This document shows, piece by piece, positions 1 through 6,929 of a DNA stretch of 64,000 bases. This DNA is from Clostridium sp. GTDB taxonomy: Bacteria; Bacillota; Clostridia; Clostridiales; Clostridiaceae. Location: assembly GCA_031292145.1 (NCBI GenBank), contig JARLHR010000026.1:1-64000 (forward strand), given 5' to 3'. The position numbers and the translations under genes were made by a program. Position 1 is the stretch's first letter. The number at the start of each line of letters is the position of its first letter. The notes beneath the pieces were generated by a model that worked only from the letters and a program-made list of their open reading frames with translations, searched no databases and had not been told where the DNA came from.

Positions 1-66
1 ACAACTACAAGCACTATTTCAAGTGGTTCAACAACATCAGGGACTGGAACAACTGCAACTGTATAA
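1..66 (+). CDS. C-terminal end of a phage structural-type protein (5' end outside window)
   Basis: An open frame enters from the left edge and stops at TAA 64-66. The 21 visible residues are almost only Ser, Thr and Gly and end in GTTATV. Such tails occur in phage tail-fibre or baseplate proteins, and the next genes form a phage lysis module, so a late structural gene is likely. The identity cannot be fixed from this fragment. The GTTATV ending resembles the GTTVTV ending of the holin-like protein two genes downstream. Confidence 0.5.
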   Translation, partial: TTTSTISSGSTTSGTGTTATV

Positions 67-87
67 TGGAAAATAAAACAATAGATT

Positions 88-109
88 AGCACCAGTAAGG
101 TGTTTTTTT
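88..109 (+). terminator. Short hairpin with T-run after the partial phage gene
   Basis: A CACC/GGTG stem with a five-base loop is followed directly by seven T residues, 20 bp after the stop. It looks like a weak intrinsic terminator, perhaps giving partial read-through into the lysis genes. Confidence 0.4.
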
Positions 110-150
110 ATTGCTTATTTTTATAAAAAATGAAGTAAGGACGGTGACTT

Positions 151-405
151 ATGAATGAGGAACTATGTTTAGAAAAACACAAAAGGTTAGATGAAAAATT
201 AGAAGTACATGATACAAGACTTAATAATCATGGTGAGAGATTAGATAAGCTAGAGCAGGACAATGCAAGTTTTAAGACAGAATTAAAAAATCTATGTGAT
301 AATTTAAAACAGTTAACTGGTGTATTAAAGGCTCTAATAGGACTTGGAGCTACTGCACTTGTTGGCTTTTTTATTTATGCAATTGAAAATAATTTAGTTA
401 AATAA
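151..405 (+). CDS. XhlA-like phage lysis-accessory membrane protein
   Basis: An 84-residue protein with a charged N-terminal half of heptad-like spacing (LDEKLEVHDTRLNNHGERLDKLE), consistent with a coiled coil, then one C-terminal membrane helix at about residues 59-78 and a short charged tail. This is the layout of the haemolysin XhlA family, which in PBSX-type phages works with a holin at the membrane. An AAGGACGGTG ribosome site lies just before ATG 151. It is the first gene of a lysis cassette, followed within 25 bp by a holin-like gene and then the endolysin. Confidence 0.7.
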   Translation: MNEELCLEKHKRLDEKLEVHDTRLNNHGERLDKLEQDNASFKTELKNLCDNLKQLTGVLKALIGLGATALVGFFIYAIENNLVK

Positions 406-425
406 AAAGAAAAGGATGATGTAAA

Positions 426-902
426 ATGATAAAAACAATATTAACATTAATTACTAAAGTATTAGAAAGTAAATTAGTTAAATCAGGATTAGAGGCAACA
501 ATATTAAAGAATCAAAATTATATTACTGAAGCTAAGAACATATGGAATATGGTAGATGAGAACTTTAGAATTAGCACAACTGTAGAAGAAAAAATAAAAT
601 CTAAAGTAGATGAATTTAATGTGGCTTTACTAAAGAAGTTTCCAGAATTATCTCAGGAGGATATTGATAATTTACGTCAGTCTGTAGCCGGATCAGTGAA
701 TGCAGGAAAAGCAGCAGTAGTTGATAATTCTACTTTGTTGCAACAATTACAAGCTTCAAAAACTCAATTAGAAGCTGAAAATGCACAACTTAAGAATACA
801 ATAGCGCAAATTCAATCTACAGCAAATTTGAATGCAAGTCAAAATACTGCAACTGTAACAAGTGCTATTAATTCAGTAGTTGGAACAACAGTAACAGTTT
901 AA
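426..902 (+). CDS. LL-H-type phage holin-like protein
   Basis: A 158-residue protein resembling the phage LL-H holin family: the stretch from AKNIWNMVDENFRI to KFPELSQEDIDNLRQSVAG (about residues 37-88) matches the conserved soluble part as I recall it. A clear N-terminal membrane helix, usual for the family, is missing; the first 20 residues are only amphipathic. The C-terminal third has a coiled-coil segment (LLQQLQASKTQLEAENAQL) and then a Ser/Thr/Ala-rich tail. The position between an XhlA-like gene and an endolysin supports a lysis role. Whether it forms membrane lesions without a transmembrane segment is doubtful. Confidence 0.6.
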   Translation: MIKTILTLITKVLESKLVKSGLEATILKNQNYITEAKNIWNMVDENFRISTTVEEKIKSKVDEFNVALLKKFPELSQEDIDNLRQSVAGSVNAGKAAVVDNSTLLQQLQASKTQLEAENAQLKNTIAQIQSTANLNASQNTATVTSAINSVVGTTVTV

Positions 903-961
903 TTTTAGGGCAGCCTTTATGGTTGCTCATTTCTTATTTATGAAAGAAATGAGGTAATAAA

Positions 962-1996
962 ATGAGCTATATTAAAGGAATAGATATATCAAATAATGAT
1001 GGAGCAGTAGACTTTTCAAAAGTTGTAAGTGATGGTGTTGGGCATGTATATGTAAAAGCAACAGAAGGTGCAACATTCAAAGATAGCACTATGGAAGGGT
1101 TTTATAATGGTTGCAAAAGTAATGGATTAAAGGTTGGATCATATCATTTCTTGGTTGGAACAAGTTCACCAGAAGCTCAAGCGTCCAATTTCTATCAAGC
1201 GATAAAGGATTATGAGTGGGACTTAGTTCCTATGATGGACATTGAAACTGAATTTGATGGATTATCCGATTATGTAGTCAGGTTTATTAGTGCTTTTAAA
1301 CAATTAAGTCCACTACAACTAGGTATATATAGTTATACAGGCTTTATATCAAATATAGAAGATATAAAAGACACTATTAAAGATTATCCGTTTTGGGAAG
1401 CAAATTATAATAATGATCCATGGAATTTACCTTCAAATTTCTTTAACAATAGAATAGGGCATCAATACACTGAAACTGCTTCAATCAGCGGTGTAAATTG
1501 CAATTGTGATGCAAATGTATTTACAGAAGGAGTATTATTAAATAATTTAACTCTTCTAGGAACGTGGTTAGAAGATAAGCCAACTGGCAAGTGGTGGTAT
1601 AAACATAATGACGGTTCTTATACTAAAAATGGTTGGGAATTAATAGATGGAAAATGGTACTTATTCGATTCTAATGGTTGGATGCTTTACGATTGGAAGA
1701 GAGAAGGGAACAACTGGTATTTCTTAGGCAACTGTAACGATGGTTCAATGAAAACTGGCTGGGTTCTTACAGATGATAAGTGGTATTATTTCAATGAAAA
1801 TGGAGCTATGCAAACTGGATGGCAAGAAATAAGTAATAAGTGGTATTATTTAGATCATAGCGGAGCAATGCAAACTGGATGGATAAATGATAGTGGCAAA
1901 GATTATTGCTTATATTCAGATGGTAGCATGATTCATGATTGTACTGAATATGGATATGGTTTTGATAGCAATGGTGTTGCAACTAAATTACAATAA
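962..1996 (+). CDS. GH25 endolysin (lysozyme) with choline-binding-type repeats
   Basis: A 344-residue muramidase. Residues about 5-195 form a GH25 domain: GIDISNNDG near the N-terminus and MMDIE near residue 92 supply the acidic active-site residues. Residues about 205-330 hold Trp/Tyr-rich cell-wall-binding repeats (GKWYLFDSNGWM, MKTGW, KWYYFNENGAMQTGW). There is no signal peptide, as expected for a phage endolysin that needs a holin to reach the wall. A ribosome site (GAGGTAATAA) precedes ATG 962. The architecture matches clostridial Lyc-type autolysins. Confidence 0.92.
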   Translation: MSYIKGIDISNNDGAVDFSKVVSDGVGHVYVKATEGATFKDSTMEGFYNGCKSNGLKVGSYHFLVGTSSPEAQASNFYQAIKDYEWDLVPMMDIETEFDGLSDYVVRFISAFKQLSPLQLGIYSYTGFISNIEDIKDTIKDYPFWEANYNNDPWNLPSNFFNNRIGHQYTETASISGVNCNCDANVFTEGVLLNNLTLLGTWLEDKPTGKWWYKHNDGSYTKNGWELIDGKWYLFDSNGWMLYDWKREGNNWYFLGNCNDGSMKTGWVLTDDKWYYFNENGAMQTGWQEISNKWYYLDHSGAMQTGWINDSGKDYCLYSDGSMIHDCTEYGYGFDSNGVATKLQ

Positions 1997-2025
1997 ATAA
2001 AATATATAATGGCAAGAGTGTATTT

Positions 2026-2060
2026 AAAGGTATGGGAGTAATCCTGTACCTTTTATTTTT
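2026..2060 (+). terminator. Intrinsic terminator after endolysin
   Basis: The stem AAAGGTA...TACCTTT, with GG/CC extending it inside, is followed by a T-rich run. It closes the lysis cassette. Confidence 0.75.
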
Positions 2061-2066
2061 TTGCAC

Positions 2067-2127
2067 AAAAATAGAGATGGTATTTGGCAATTTTGGGTAA
2101 AGAGGTAAAAAATACTATCTCTATTTT
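2067..2127. repeat. 61-bp inverted repeat with 18-bp arms
   Basis: The arm at 2067-2084 (AAAATAGAGATGGTATTT) pairs with 2110-2127 with a single A/G difference that would be a G-U pair in RNA. It lies immediately after the endolysin terminator and before the promoter of the next gene. It could be a second terminator or a structural element. Confidence 0.6.
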
Positions 2128-2163
2128 CTATATATTCAATTAAATAATGGTATACTAACATTA

Positions 2164-2191
2164 TTGACAAAACCTACAAGTAATATACAAT
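2164..2191 (+). promoter_or_regulatory. Promoter of the OB-like membrane protein gene
   Basis: TTGACA (2164-2169), 16 bp, then TACAAT (2186-2191). The whole block from TTGACA through TATGGTATA recurs with one visible difference at 4046-4082, so a shared regulator or recent duplication is likely. Confidence 0.7.
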
Positions 2192-2225
2192 TATGGTATA
2201 CAAACTCATAGGGGGGAATTGTGTA

Positions 2226-2690
2226 ATGAAGAAATATATTATAAGCTTTATAACAATTATAATTTTAGGAGCAATAGCAATAGGTATAGGATATGGACTA
2301 GCAAAATATAAGAAAACTTCAGCAGTAATAGAAGTTCTTCCATCAACAGACATAATAAAATCTTATAGTAATACAGATAATCTAACTTACGTCCAATTAT
2401 CACGATCACCAGAACAATATAAAGGTAAAAAAGTAACTATAAAAGGAACAGTGTTGCAAGTTATAGAGAATGGAAATGATGTTGCATTAAGAGTTGCTTT
2501 AAATGGAGATATGAATAAAGTGGTATATGTAACTTATGTAGTAGGAAGTGACTATAAAAGAATTTTAGAAAATGATAATGTGGCCATTATGGGGATTTCG
2601 AATGGTTTATTTACGTATCAATCACCTTTAAATACAGATATAACAATACCGTCAGTTAATGCTGATTATGTTATTTTAGGCAATAACTAA
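2226..2690 (+). CDS. Membrane-anchored tRNA_anti-like (OB-fold) protein
   Basis: I place the start at ATG 2226, after the strong GGGGGG site at 2211, rather than at the in-frame ATG 2193 that lies inside the promoter. The 154-residue product has an uncleaved-looking N-terminal membrane helix (residues 4-25), a linker and a C-terminal domain of about 100 residues. The run YKGKKVTIKGTVLQVIENG followed by ENDNVAIMG resembles the tRNA_anti-like OB-fold family seen in small exported proteins of Gram-positive phages. Function is unknown. It lies alone between its own promoter and a terminator, as expected for a prophage accessory gene. Confidence 0.6.
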   Translation: MKKYIISFITIIILGAIAIGIGYGLAKYKKTSAVIEVLPSTDIIKSYSNTDNLTYVQLSRSPEQYKGKKVTIKGTVLQVIENGNDVALRVALNGDMNKVVYVTYVVGSDYKRILENDNVAIMGISNGLFTYQSPLNTDITIPSVNADYVILGNN

Positions 2691-2696
2691 TTAAAA

Positions 2697-2723
2697 GCTA
2701 GGATTAAAGTTCCTAGTTTTTTT
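2697..2723 (+). terminator. Intrinsic terminator
   Basis: CTAGGA/TCCTAG stem followed by seven T residues, directly after the OB-like gene. A related CTAG-stem terminator recurs at 5060-5090. Confidence 0.8.
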
Positions 2724-2724
2724 A

Positions 2725-2753
2725 TTTACAAAACAATCCAAGCGTGGTAATAT
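2725..2753 (+). promoter_or_regulatory. Promoter of the LexA-like unit
   Basis: TTTACA (2725-2730), 17 bp, then TAATAT (2748-2753). Two dyads begin 6 bp after the -10 box, over the expected transcription start, a classic repressible layout. Confidence 0.6.
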
Positions 2754-2758
2754 ATAAC

Positions 2759-2787
2759 CAAACGTGTGTTTGCAAGAATAAACATTC
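2759..2787 (+). promoter_or_regulatory. Two LexA-box-like dyads (operator candidate)
   Basis: CAAACGTGTGTTTG (2759-2772) differs at one symmetrical base pair from the Gram-positive LexA consensus (CGAAC-RNRY-GTTYG). GAATAAACATTC (2776-2787) is a second, weaker dyad, with centres 16 bp apart. They sit over the start of a transcript whose second gene encodes a LexA-type DNA-binding domain. SOS control or autoregulation is inference. Confidence 0.5.
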
Positions 2788-2809
2788 GTATATAATGGGG
2801 GGTATTTTT

Positions 2810-3340
2810 ATGGAAAATTATCGTTGCATTGCAACAAACTGTGATAAGTGTGCTACTTGCGGGCATTACAAAGCTAAGTCAACATTTAGAAGGAAATTTG
2901 TAAAAGAAGATTTAAGTGATATATGTTTGCCTAATTATAGATTATATTCAGATGGAGACCGTCCATATCAAGTCTATTCTTGTAAAGAAAGCTATAAAGA
3001 ATTATTTAATTTTTATGATAATGAGTGTTCTGGAGAGAACTGCTCATATCAGAAAGATTATAAAGGGATTATGAAAGATGGAAGCTGTATTGAATGTAAG
3101 CTTGGAGATCACATAACATGTACAAACCCTAAACATCCTACTAACAAGATTATTAGCCAAATGATTGAGTGTCTTAAGGCAGAAATTAAAGCATTTGAAG
3201 ATGCAGGTATTACAGAAGGTACTGTTACTTATGCATGTCCAGTATGCGGCGGTGAAGCTGTAGCTAGTAGATACTTATATGATGGGAGCTATCATGGATT
3301 GGGTAGTGGATGCAAAACATGTGGAACATGGCATACTTAA
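2810..3340 (+). CDS. Cys-rich putative zinc-binding protein
   Basis: A 176-residue protein starting at ATG 2810 behind GGGGGG at 2798; the upstream in-frame ATG 2744 falls inside the promoter. It has many paired cysteines: CDKCATC near the N-terminus, CIECKLGDHITC in the middle, and a C-terminal ribbon of CPVCGG and CKTCG spaced about 30 residues apart. These suggest several zinc sites. I do not recognise the family. It is first in a tight unit with the LexA-like gene 20 bp downstream, behind LexA-box-like dyads, so damage-inducible expression is possible. Confidence 0.6.
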   Translation: MENYRCIATNCDKCATCGHYKAKSTFRRKFVKEDLSDICLPNYRLYSDGDRPYQVYSCKESYKELFNFYDNECSGENCSYQKDYKGIMKDGSCIECKLGDHITCTNPKHPTNKIISQMIECLKAEIKAFEDAGITEGTVTYACPVCGGEAVASRYLYDGSYHGLGSGCKTCGTWHT

Positions 3341-3360
3341 TTAATAAAGGAATGATTATA

Positions 3361-3567
3361 ATGTTAACAGAAAAACAACAGAAAATACTTGATATTATTA
3401 AGAATTATATAGATAAAGAAAAGATATCACCAACAATTAGAGAAATTGGAAAACTAGCTGGATTAAGGTCTACTGCAACTATACATTCCTATATAGAAAG
3501 ATTAGAAGAACAAGGTTATATTTATAGATTAAATAATTGTCCAAGAAGTATAAGGGTAAAGGAATAA
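3361..3567 (+). CDS. Stand-alone LexA-type winged-helix DNA-binding protein (no peptidase domain)
   Basis: Start ATG 3361 is favoured: AAAGGA lies 10 nt upstream and LexA proteins typically begin MLTxKQ. The 68-residue product covers only the LexA N-terminal domain: KQQKILDIIKNYI, then SPTIREIGKLAGLRSTATI (recognition helix) and HSYIERLEEQGYI. The autocleavage Ser/Lys domain of full LexA is absent; the protein stops at RSIRVKE. It could compete with host LexA at SOS boxes or repress its own promoter, which carries LexA-like dyads. The family assignment is firm; the role is inferred. Confidence 0.8.
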   Translation: MLTEKQQKILDIIKNYIDKEKISPTIREIGKLAGLRSTATIHSYIERLEEQGYIYRLNNCPRSIRVKE

Positions 3568-3583
3568 ATTGAGGGGTATAGAA

Positions 3584-3961
3584 ATGAAAACAGCAGAGAG
3601 AATTAATAGCATAAAAAATGATTTAAATATTTTAAATAATCAGTATGATGTTAGAGATAAAAGAATAAATGAATATATTGAATCATTAGGTCTTGAACCA
3701 GGACTAAAATTAATGGAATATCCAAAAGGGCCTAGATATCATATTTCAGATTTTATTTGTAAAACTGACATTATAAGAATAAGTGGAGAGATTTACGTGA
3801 AAGAAAAACAATTACTAAATGCAGTAGAAGCATATTTAAAATTAGAGTGTTATGAATCTTATTTAAAGAATAATTTAGAAAAATCATTTGCAAAAGCTAG
3901 AGAAGATGATGATTATAGATTAGGAATGCTGGAAATTATAGAACGATTTATATTTGAATAA
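3584..3961 (+). CDS. Hypothetical helical protein
   Basis: A 125-residue soluble protein starting at ATG 3584 behind GAGGGG. It is highly charged and mostly helical (for example KTAERINSIKNDLNILNNQY), with a central PGLKLMEYPKGPRYHISDF loop. No family is recognised. It follows the LexA-type gene by 16 bp and precedes a terminator at 3992, so it is probably the last gene of the same transcript. Confidence 0.6.
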   Translation: MKTAERINSIKNDLNILNNQYDVRDKRINEYIESLGLEPGLKLMEYPKGPRYHISDFICKTDIIRISGEIYVKEKQLLNAVEAYLKLECYESYLKNNLEKSFAKAREDDDYRLGMLEIIERFIFE

Positions 3962-3991
3962 TTCTGATTATAAATATATATGTGGTTTTAG

Positions 3992-4026
3992 AGGTAGTAT
4001 AAATTAAAAACAATACTGCCTTTTTT
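3992..4026 (+). terminator. Intrinsic terminator of the LexA-like unit
   Basis: GGTAGTAT/ATACTGCC stem (one G-U pair) followed by six T residues. Confidence 0.7.
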
Positions 4027-4045
4027 GTTGAGTAGTTTAGCATAT

Positions 4046-4073
4046 TTGACAAAACCTACAAATAATATACAAT
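4046..4073 (+). promoter_or_regulatory. Promoter duplicated from 2164-2191
   Basis: TTGACA (4046-4051), 16 bp, TACAAT (4068-4073). The block 4046-4082 matches 2164-2200 except for one G/A difference. Confidence 0.7.
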
Positions 4074-4104
4074 TATGGTATAAAGATTTAGAAGGGATGA
4101 TAAT

Positions 4105-4593
4105 ATGAGAAAAGTAAAAAACTTTATAGTGATAATGTCAGTATTTATGTTAATTACGATTTTTAGTCCAATAGGGGTAAGTGCAGAATGGAGAGAAAAT
4201 AATCAAGGTTGGTGGTATGCAAAAGATAACTCTTATTCAATTGGATGGGATATGATTGATGGTAATTGGTATTACTTCAATTATAATGGTTATATGAAAA
4301 CTGGTTGGATAAAATATGATGACATATGGTATTATTTAAGCAGTTCAGGGGCATTGGACGATTTGAAAACTACAAAAACCATGCCAGCACAAAATTATAC
4401 TTATGAGCAGTGTGAACAAATTGCAGATGCATATTTCAGTAATTTTCACCAAAGTGGGTATAAATTTAAAGTAGTTTCAGATCAGAAATTATATGATAAT
4501 GGAGTTTATTATTTTTCTATTTTTTCATCAGATGGTAGTAAAAAATTAGATTTCTTTGGAGTTAATACAATTACTGGTGAAATAGTAGAATAA
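4105..4593 (+). CDS. Secreted protein with cell-wall-binding repeats and PepSY-like tail
   Basis: A 162-residue protein with a signal peptide (residues 1-27, VMLITIFSPIGVSAEW region). Residues 28-85 are Trp/Tyr/Gly-rich choline-binding-type repeats (GWWYAKDN, WYYFNYNGYMKTGW). The C-terminal 70 residues (NYTYEQCEQIADAYF to VNTITGEIVE) look like a PepSY-type domain. Its promoter is nearly identical to that of the membrane protein at 2226. It probably sits on the cell wall. The repeats resemble those of the phage endolysin at 962, suggesting a shared wall ligand. Confidence 0.7.
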   Translation: MRKVKNFIVIMSVFMLITIFSPIGVSAEWRENNQGWWYAKDNSYSIGWDMIDGNWYYFNYNGYMKTGWIKYDDIWYYLSSSGALDDLKTTKTMPAQNYTYEQCEQIADAYFSNFHQSGYKFKVVSDQKLYDNGVYYFSIFSSDGSKKLDFFGVNTITGEIVE

Positions 4594-4615
4594 ATTAAAA
4601 TATGGAGTATTTAGA

Positions 4616-5053
4616 ATGTTTTGTAGAGAATGTGGAGAAAAATATTTAAATGATAAAGCTGTAATTTGCGTTAAATGCGGTGTGGAAAAAGGAAAAGGTA
4701 GAGGATATTGTCCTGAGTGTGGAAATTCAGTTCCTAATCCTAAATCAGAGGTATGTTTAAGTTGTGGAGTTTCTTTAAAGAGAGAAAGAAAAATGCAAGT
4801 AGCACAAACCAACACTAATCCTAAATCAAAAGTAGCAGCGGCATTGTTAGCGTTTTTCTTAGGTGGTTTAGGAATTCATAGGTTTTATTTAGGTTATACA
4901 GGGATAGGTCTAGCGCAATTATTATGTACTCTTATTTTAGGGATTATTACATTAGGTTTTTATTGCATAATAGGTAGTATGTGGGCATTTATAGAATTTA
5001 TCTTGATTTTGACAGGAACTATAAAAGATGTAAATGGACAGCCTTTATTATAA
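4616..5053 (+). CDS. Zinc-ribbon plus TM2-domain membrane protein
   Basis: A 145-residue protein. Residues 1-55 contain two CxxC pairs per ribbon (MFCRECGEKY...CVKCG and GYCPECGN...CLSCG), a double zinc ribbon. Residues about 70-140 are a TM2 domain with the typical AFFLGGLGIHRFYLGYTGIG motif and two hydrophobic helices. TM2 proteins with zinc ribbons are common in Firmicutes, but their function is unclear. It follows the secreted repeat protein by 22 bp and may share its promoter. A CTAG-stem terminator follows at 5060. Confidence 0.85.
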   Translation: MFCRECGEKYLNDKAVICVKCGVEKGKGRGYCPECGNSVPNPKSEVCLSCGVSLKRERKMQVAQTNTNPKSKVAAALLAFFLGGLGIHRFYLGYTGIGLAQLLCTLILGIITLGFYCIIGSMWAFIEFILILTGTIKDVNGQPLL

Positions 5054-5059
5054 AATATT

Positions 5060-5090
5060 AAAAGCTAGAATTAAAATTTCCTAGCTTTTA
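5060..5090 (+). terminator. Intrinsic terminator
   Basis: AAAGCTAG/CTAGCTTTT inverted repeat ending in a T-run just after the TM2 gene. Confidence 0.75.
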
Positions 5091-5232
5091 TTAATTATAT
5101 AGAATAAAAACATTCCATGAAAAAATAAATCATGATATAATAATTTTATGTTTCCGCAAAGATGGGTTGCGGTGGTTGTACGTTTTCCCACCTTGGGCTA
5201 TTAGAAATAATAGTCTAAGGGGGTGGTGTTAG

Positions 5233-5403
5233 ATGATTATTGGATTGTTAATATTATCAGTAGAATTGATTTTAATAATATTGATTAATAGATCTTTAAA
5301 ACATAACTCAAAAAGTTGTGAGTTTAATCTAGAAATTAACATAAAAGGTTTTAAAATAAATTTTAAGACAAATGAAAAGAATGCCCCATCAGACGAAGAT
5401 TAA
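5233..5403 (+). CDS. 56-aa small membrane protein with structured leader
   Basis: ATG 5233 to TAA 5403, behind an AAGGGGGTGG site. Residues 2-19 are a hydrophobic helix (IIGLLILSVELILIILI). The rest is a charged tail with alternating residues (FNLEINIKGFKINFKTN) ending NAPSDED. The roughly 80-bp leader can fold: GGTGG/CCACC around 5170-5200 and CTATTA/TAATAG around 5208-5223. A strong terminator follows at 5466. Size, membrane helix and leader resemble type I toxin-like or small mobile-element membrane proteins. No function is claimed. Confidence 0.55.
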   Translation: MIIGLLILSVELILIILINRSLKHNSKSCEFNLEINIKGFKINFKTNEKNAPSDED

Positions 5404-5465
5404 GCATTCTTTTCTTTAACCAATAAATTAAATCTAATAGCCCTAAAACATAAAACGTTCTAGGA

Positions 5466-5498
5466 GAAGCTTAGTGTTACAGCACTAGGCTTTTCTTA
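5466..5498 (+). terminator. Intrinsic terminator after the 56-aa gene
   Basis: AGCTTAGTG/CACTAGGCT stem, six-base loop, then TTTTCTT. Confidence 0.75.
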
Positions 5499-5535
5499 TT
5501 TATATTATATCCAAATATGAAAATAAAATAAATAG

Positions 5536-5677
5536 TAATTTTATATATTTTGTTTTCATATTTATTAATTCAGCGGGAATGTGCTTAAATTAAAGCTTTC
5601 AGCAGTTATGTGATATAGATATTTATGTGAATTTATTATATAAATTAAAGTATAACTTAATTTTATATATTTTGTTT
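5536..5677 (+). repeat. Two copies of a 20-bp direct repeat upstream of the parM region
   Basis: TAATTTTATATATTTTGTTT occurs at 5536-5555 and again at 5658-5677, 122 bp apart, in the 320-bp gap between the 56-aa gene and the XRE gene. Nothing else is recognised in that gap. It could be a partition (parC-like) or regulator-binding site for the downstream parM/parR genes. Confidence 0.5.
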
Positions 5678-5727
5678 ATTGCTAAGTGTTTGTTATTATT
5701 TTACAATATTATTAGAGGTGGTATTAC

Positions 5728-5928
5728 ATGGGTGTTAAGAATAGATTGAAAGAGATACGAATGAAAGAATACGGAATAGATAGCAAAAGTGAGTTTGCCA
5801 GAATGTTAGAAGTACCAGTGCAAACTTATATAAAATGGGAAAATGGGGAATCTAGTCCTAACCTTAACTTAGCAATTACAATAGCAAAAAAATTAAATAA
5901 AGCAGTAGAAGATATATGGTACCAATAA
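5728..5928 (+). CDS. XRE-family transcriptional regulator
   Basis: A 66-residue protein that is one Cro/C1-type helix-turn-helix: NRLKEIRMKEYGIDSKSEFARMLEVPVQTYIKWENGESSPN then an amphipathic helix. A good AGAGGTGG site precedes ATG 5728. It lies 120 bp before parM and is the likely local regulator of the ParM/VirB4-like module. Confidence 0.85.
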   Translation: MGVKNRLKEIRMKEYGIDSKSEFARMLEVPVQTYIKWENGESSPNLNLAITIAKKLNKAVEDIWYQ

Positions 5929-6050
5929 TAGGTATCATATTTTTTTATTATCTTTTAGAAATTATTTATAAAATTTATAAATAAGTGGTAATTTTTATAA
6001 ATTAATTACATACATATATAACAAAGGATTAAGAAAAGGAGCTAAAATTT

Positions 6051-6929
6051 ATGAAAAATTACACAATTTTAGGAACAGATATTGGCAACTCAACTTGTGA
6101 GACAAATACAGGAGTTATCTTTGATTCTAAAATTACTGACGTAGAGCCACTAAGCAAAGCTGATACCTTATTAATTGATAAAAAAACTTATTGGATTGGT
6201 GAAGGTAATTATGATACTACCTATAAAAAAATAAATAAAGAAAATTATATTAATTTTTTATTTGGAGCATTAGCACTTAGTACAGATACAGTTAATAATT
6301 ATATAGTTTTGGGGTTGCCTTTGAGCCAGTTTAAAGAAGATAAAACTTCATTAATTAACATGGTTTTAGCCAATAGAGAAAAGACAGTAAAAATTAATGA
6401 TGTAGAAAAGCAAATAATTATAGAAGATGTTGAAGTATTTCCAGAGGGAGTAGTAACCTTACCAGACGATTATGAAGGTATTTGTATAGATATTGGAGGT
6501 AGGACAACAGATTGTGCTCTAGTGGTCAATGAGAGGGGGCGAAGAAGGATACTAAATCCAATAAGCCATCCCGCTGGAACAATAAATCTTTACAAAGATT
6601 TTATCAATAAGATAAATAATAACTTCAGCTTAGATTTAACAATGAATGATGCTGAAAGAATAATGGAAAATGGTTTAATCTTAGATGGGAAAGAAACTAA
6701 TATAGATTTTGCTATGGAAGTTTATAAACAATTTGTAGATAGTATTATTAGCCAATTGCAGGTTGAATATTCTTTAAGGACTAATCGTATAAGCTTAACT
6801 GGCGGAGGGGCTATATTGTTCTATGAACAAATCAAAAATAGACTAGGCGAAGGAGTCACTATTCAAGATAATCCAATATTCGCAAATGCAAATGCTTATT
6901 ATGAATTGGGGTGTTCAATTTGGCAGTAG
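6051..6929 (+). CDS. parM: ParM/Alp-type actin-like plasmid segregation ATPase
   Basis: A 292-residue actin-fold ATPase. The phosphate-1 motif GTDIGNSTCET is at residues 8-18, the phosphate-2 motif CIDIGGRTTDCAL at about 145-157, and the adenosine motif ISLTGGGAILF near 247-257. Members form filaments that push plasmid copies apart with a ParR adaptor bound at parC. Start ATG 6051 follows AAAAGGAGC. The stop overlaps the start of the next gene, a ParR-like ribbon-helix-helix candidate, giving the usual parM-parR order. In a chromosomal setting this marks a plasmid-like or extrachromosomal-prophage element. Confidence 0.85.
   Translation: MKNYTILGTDIGNSTCETNTGVIFDSKITDVEPLSKADTLLIDKKTYWIGEGNYDTTYKKINKENYINFLFGALALSTDTVNNYIVLGLPLSQFKEDKTSLINMVLANREKTVKINDVEKQIIIEDVEVFPEGVVTLPDDYEGICIDIGGRTTDCALVVNERGRRRILNPISHPAGTINLYKDFINKINNNFSLDLTMNDAERIMENGLILDGKETNIDFAMEVYKQFVDSIISQLQVEYSLRTNRISLTGGGAILFYEQIKNRLGEGVTIQDNPIFANANAYYELGCSIWQ

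Noticed and set aside
4546-4815. 89-codon minus-strand frame
   Set aside because: It is antisense to the zinc-ribbon coding region; the apparent protein is a shadow of CxxC codons.
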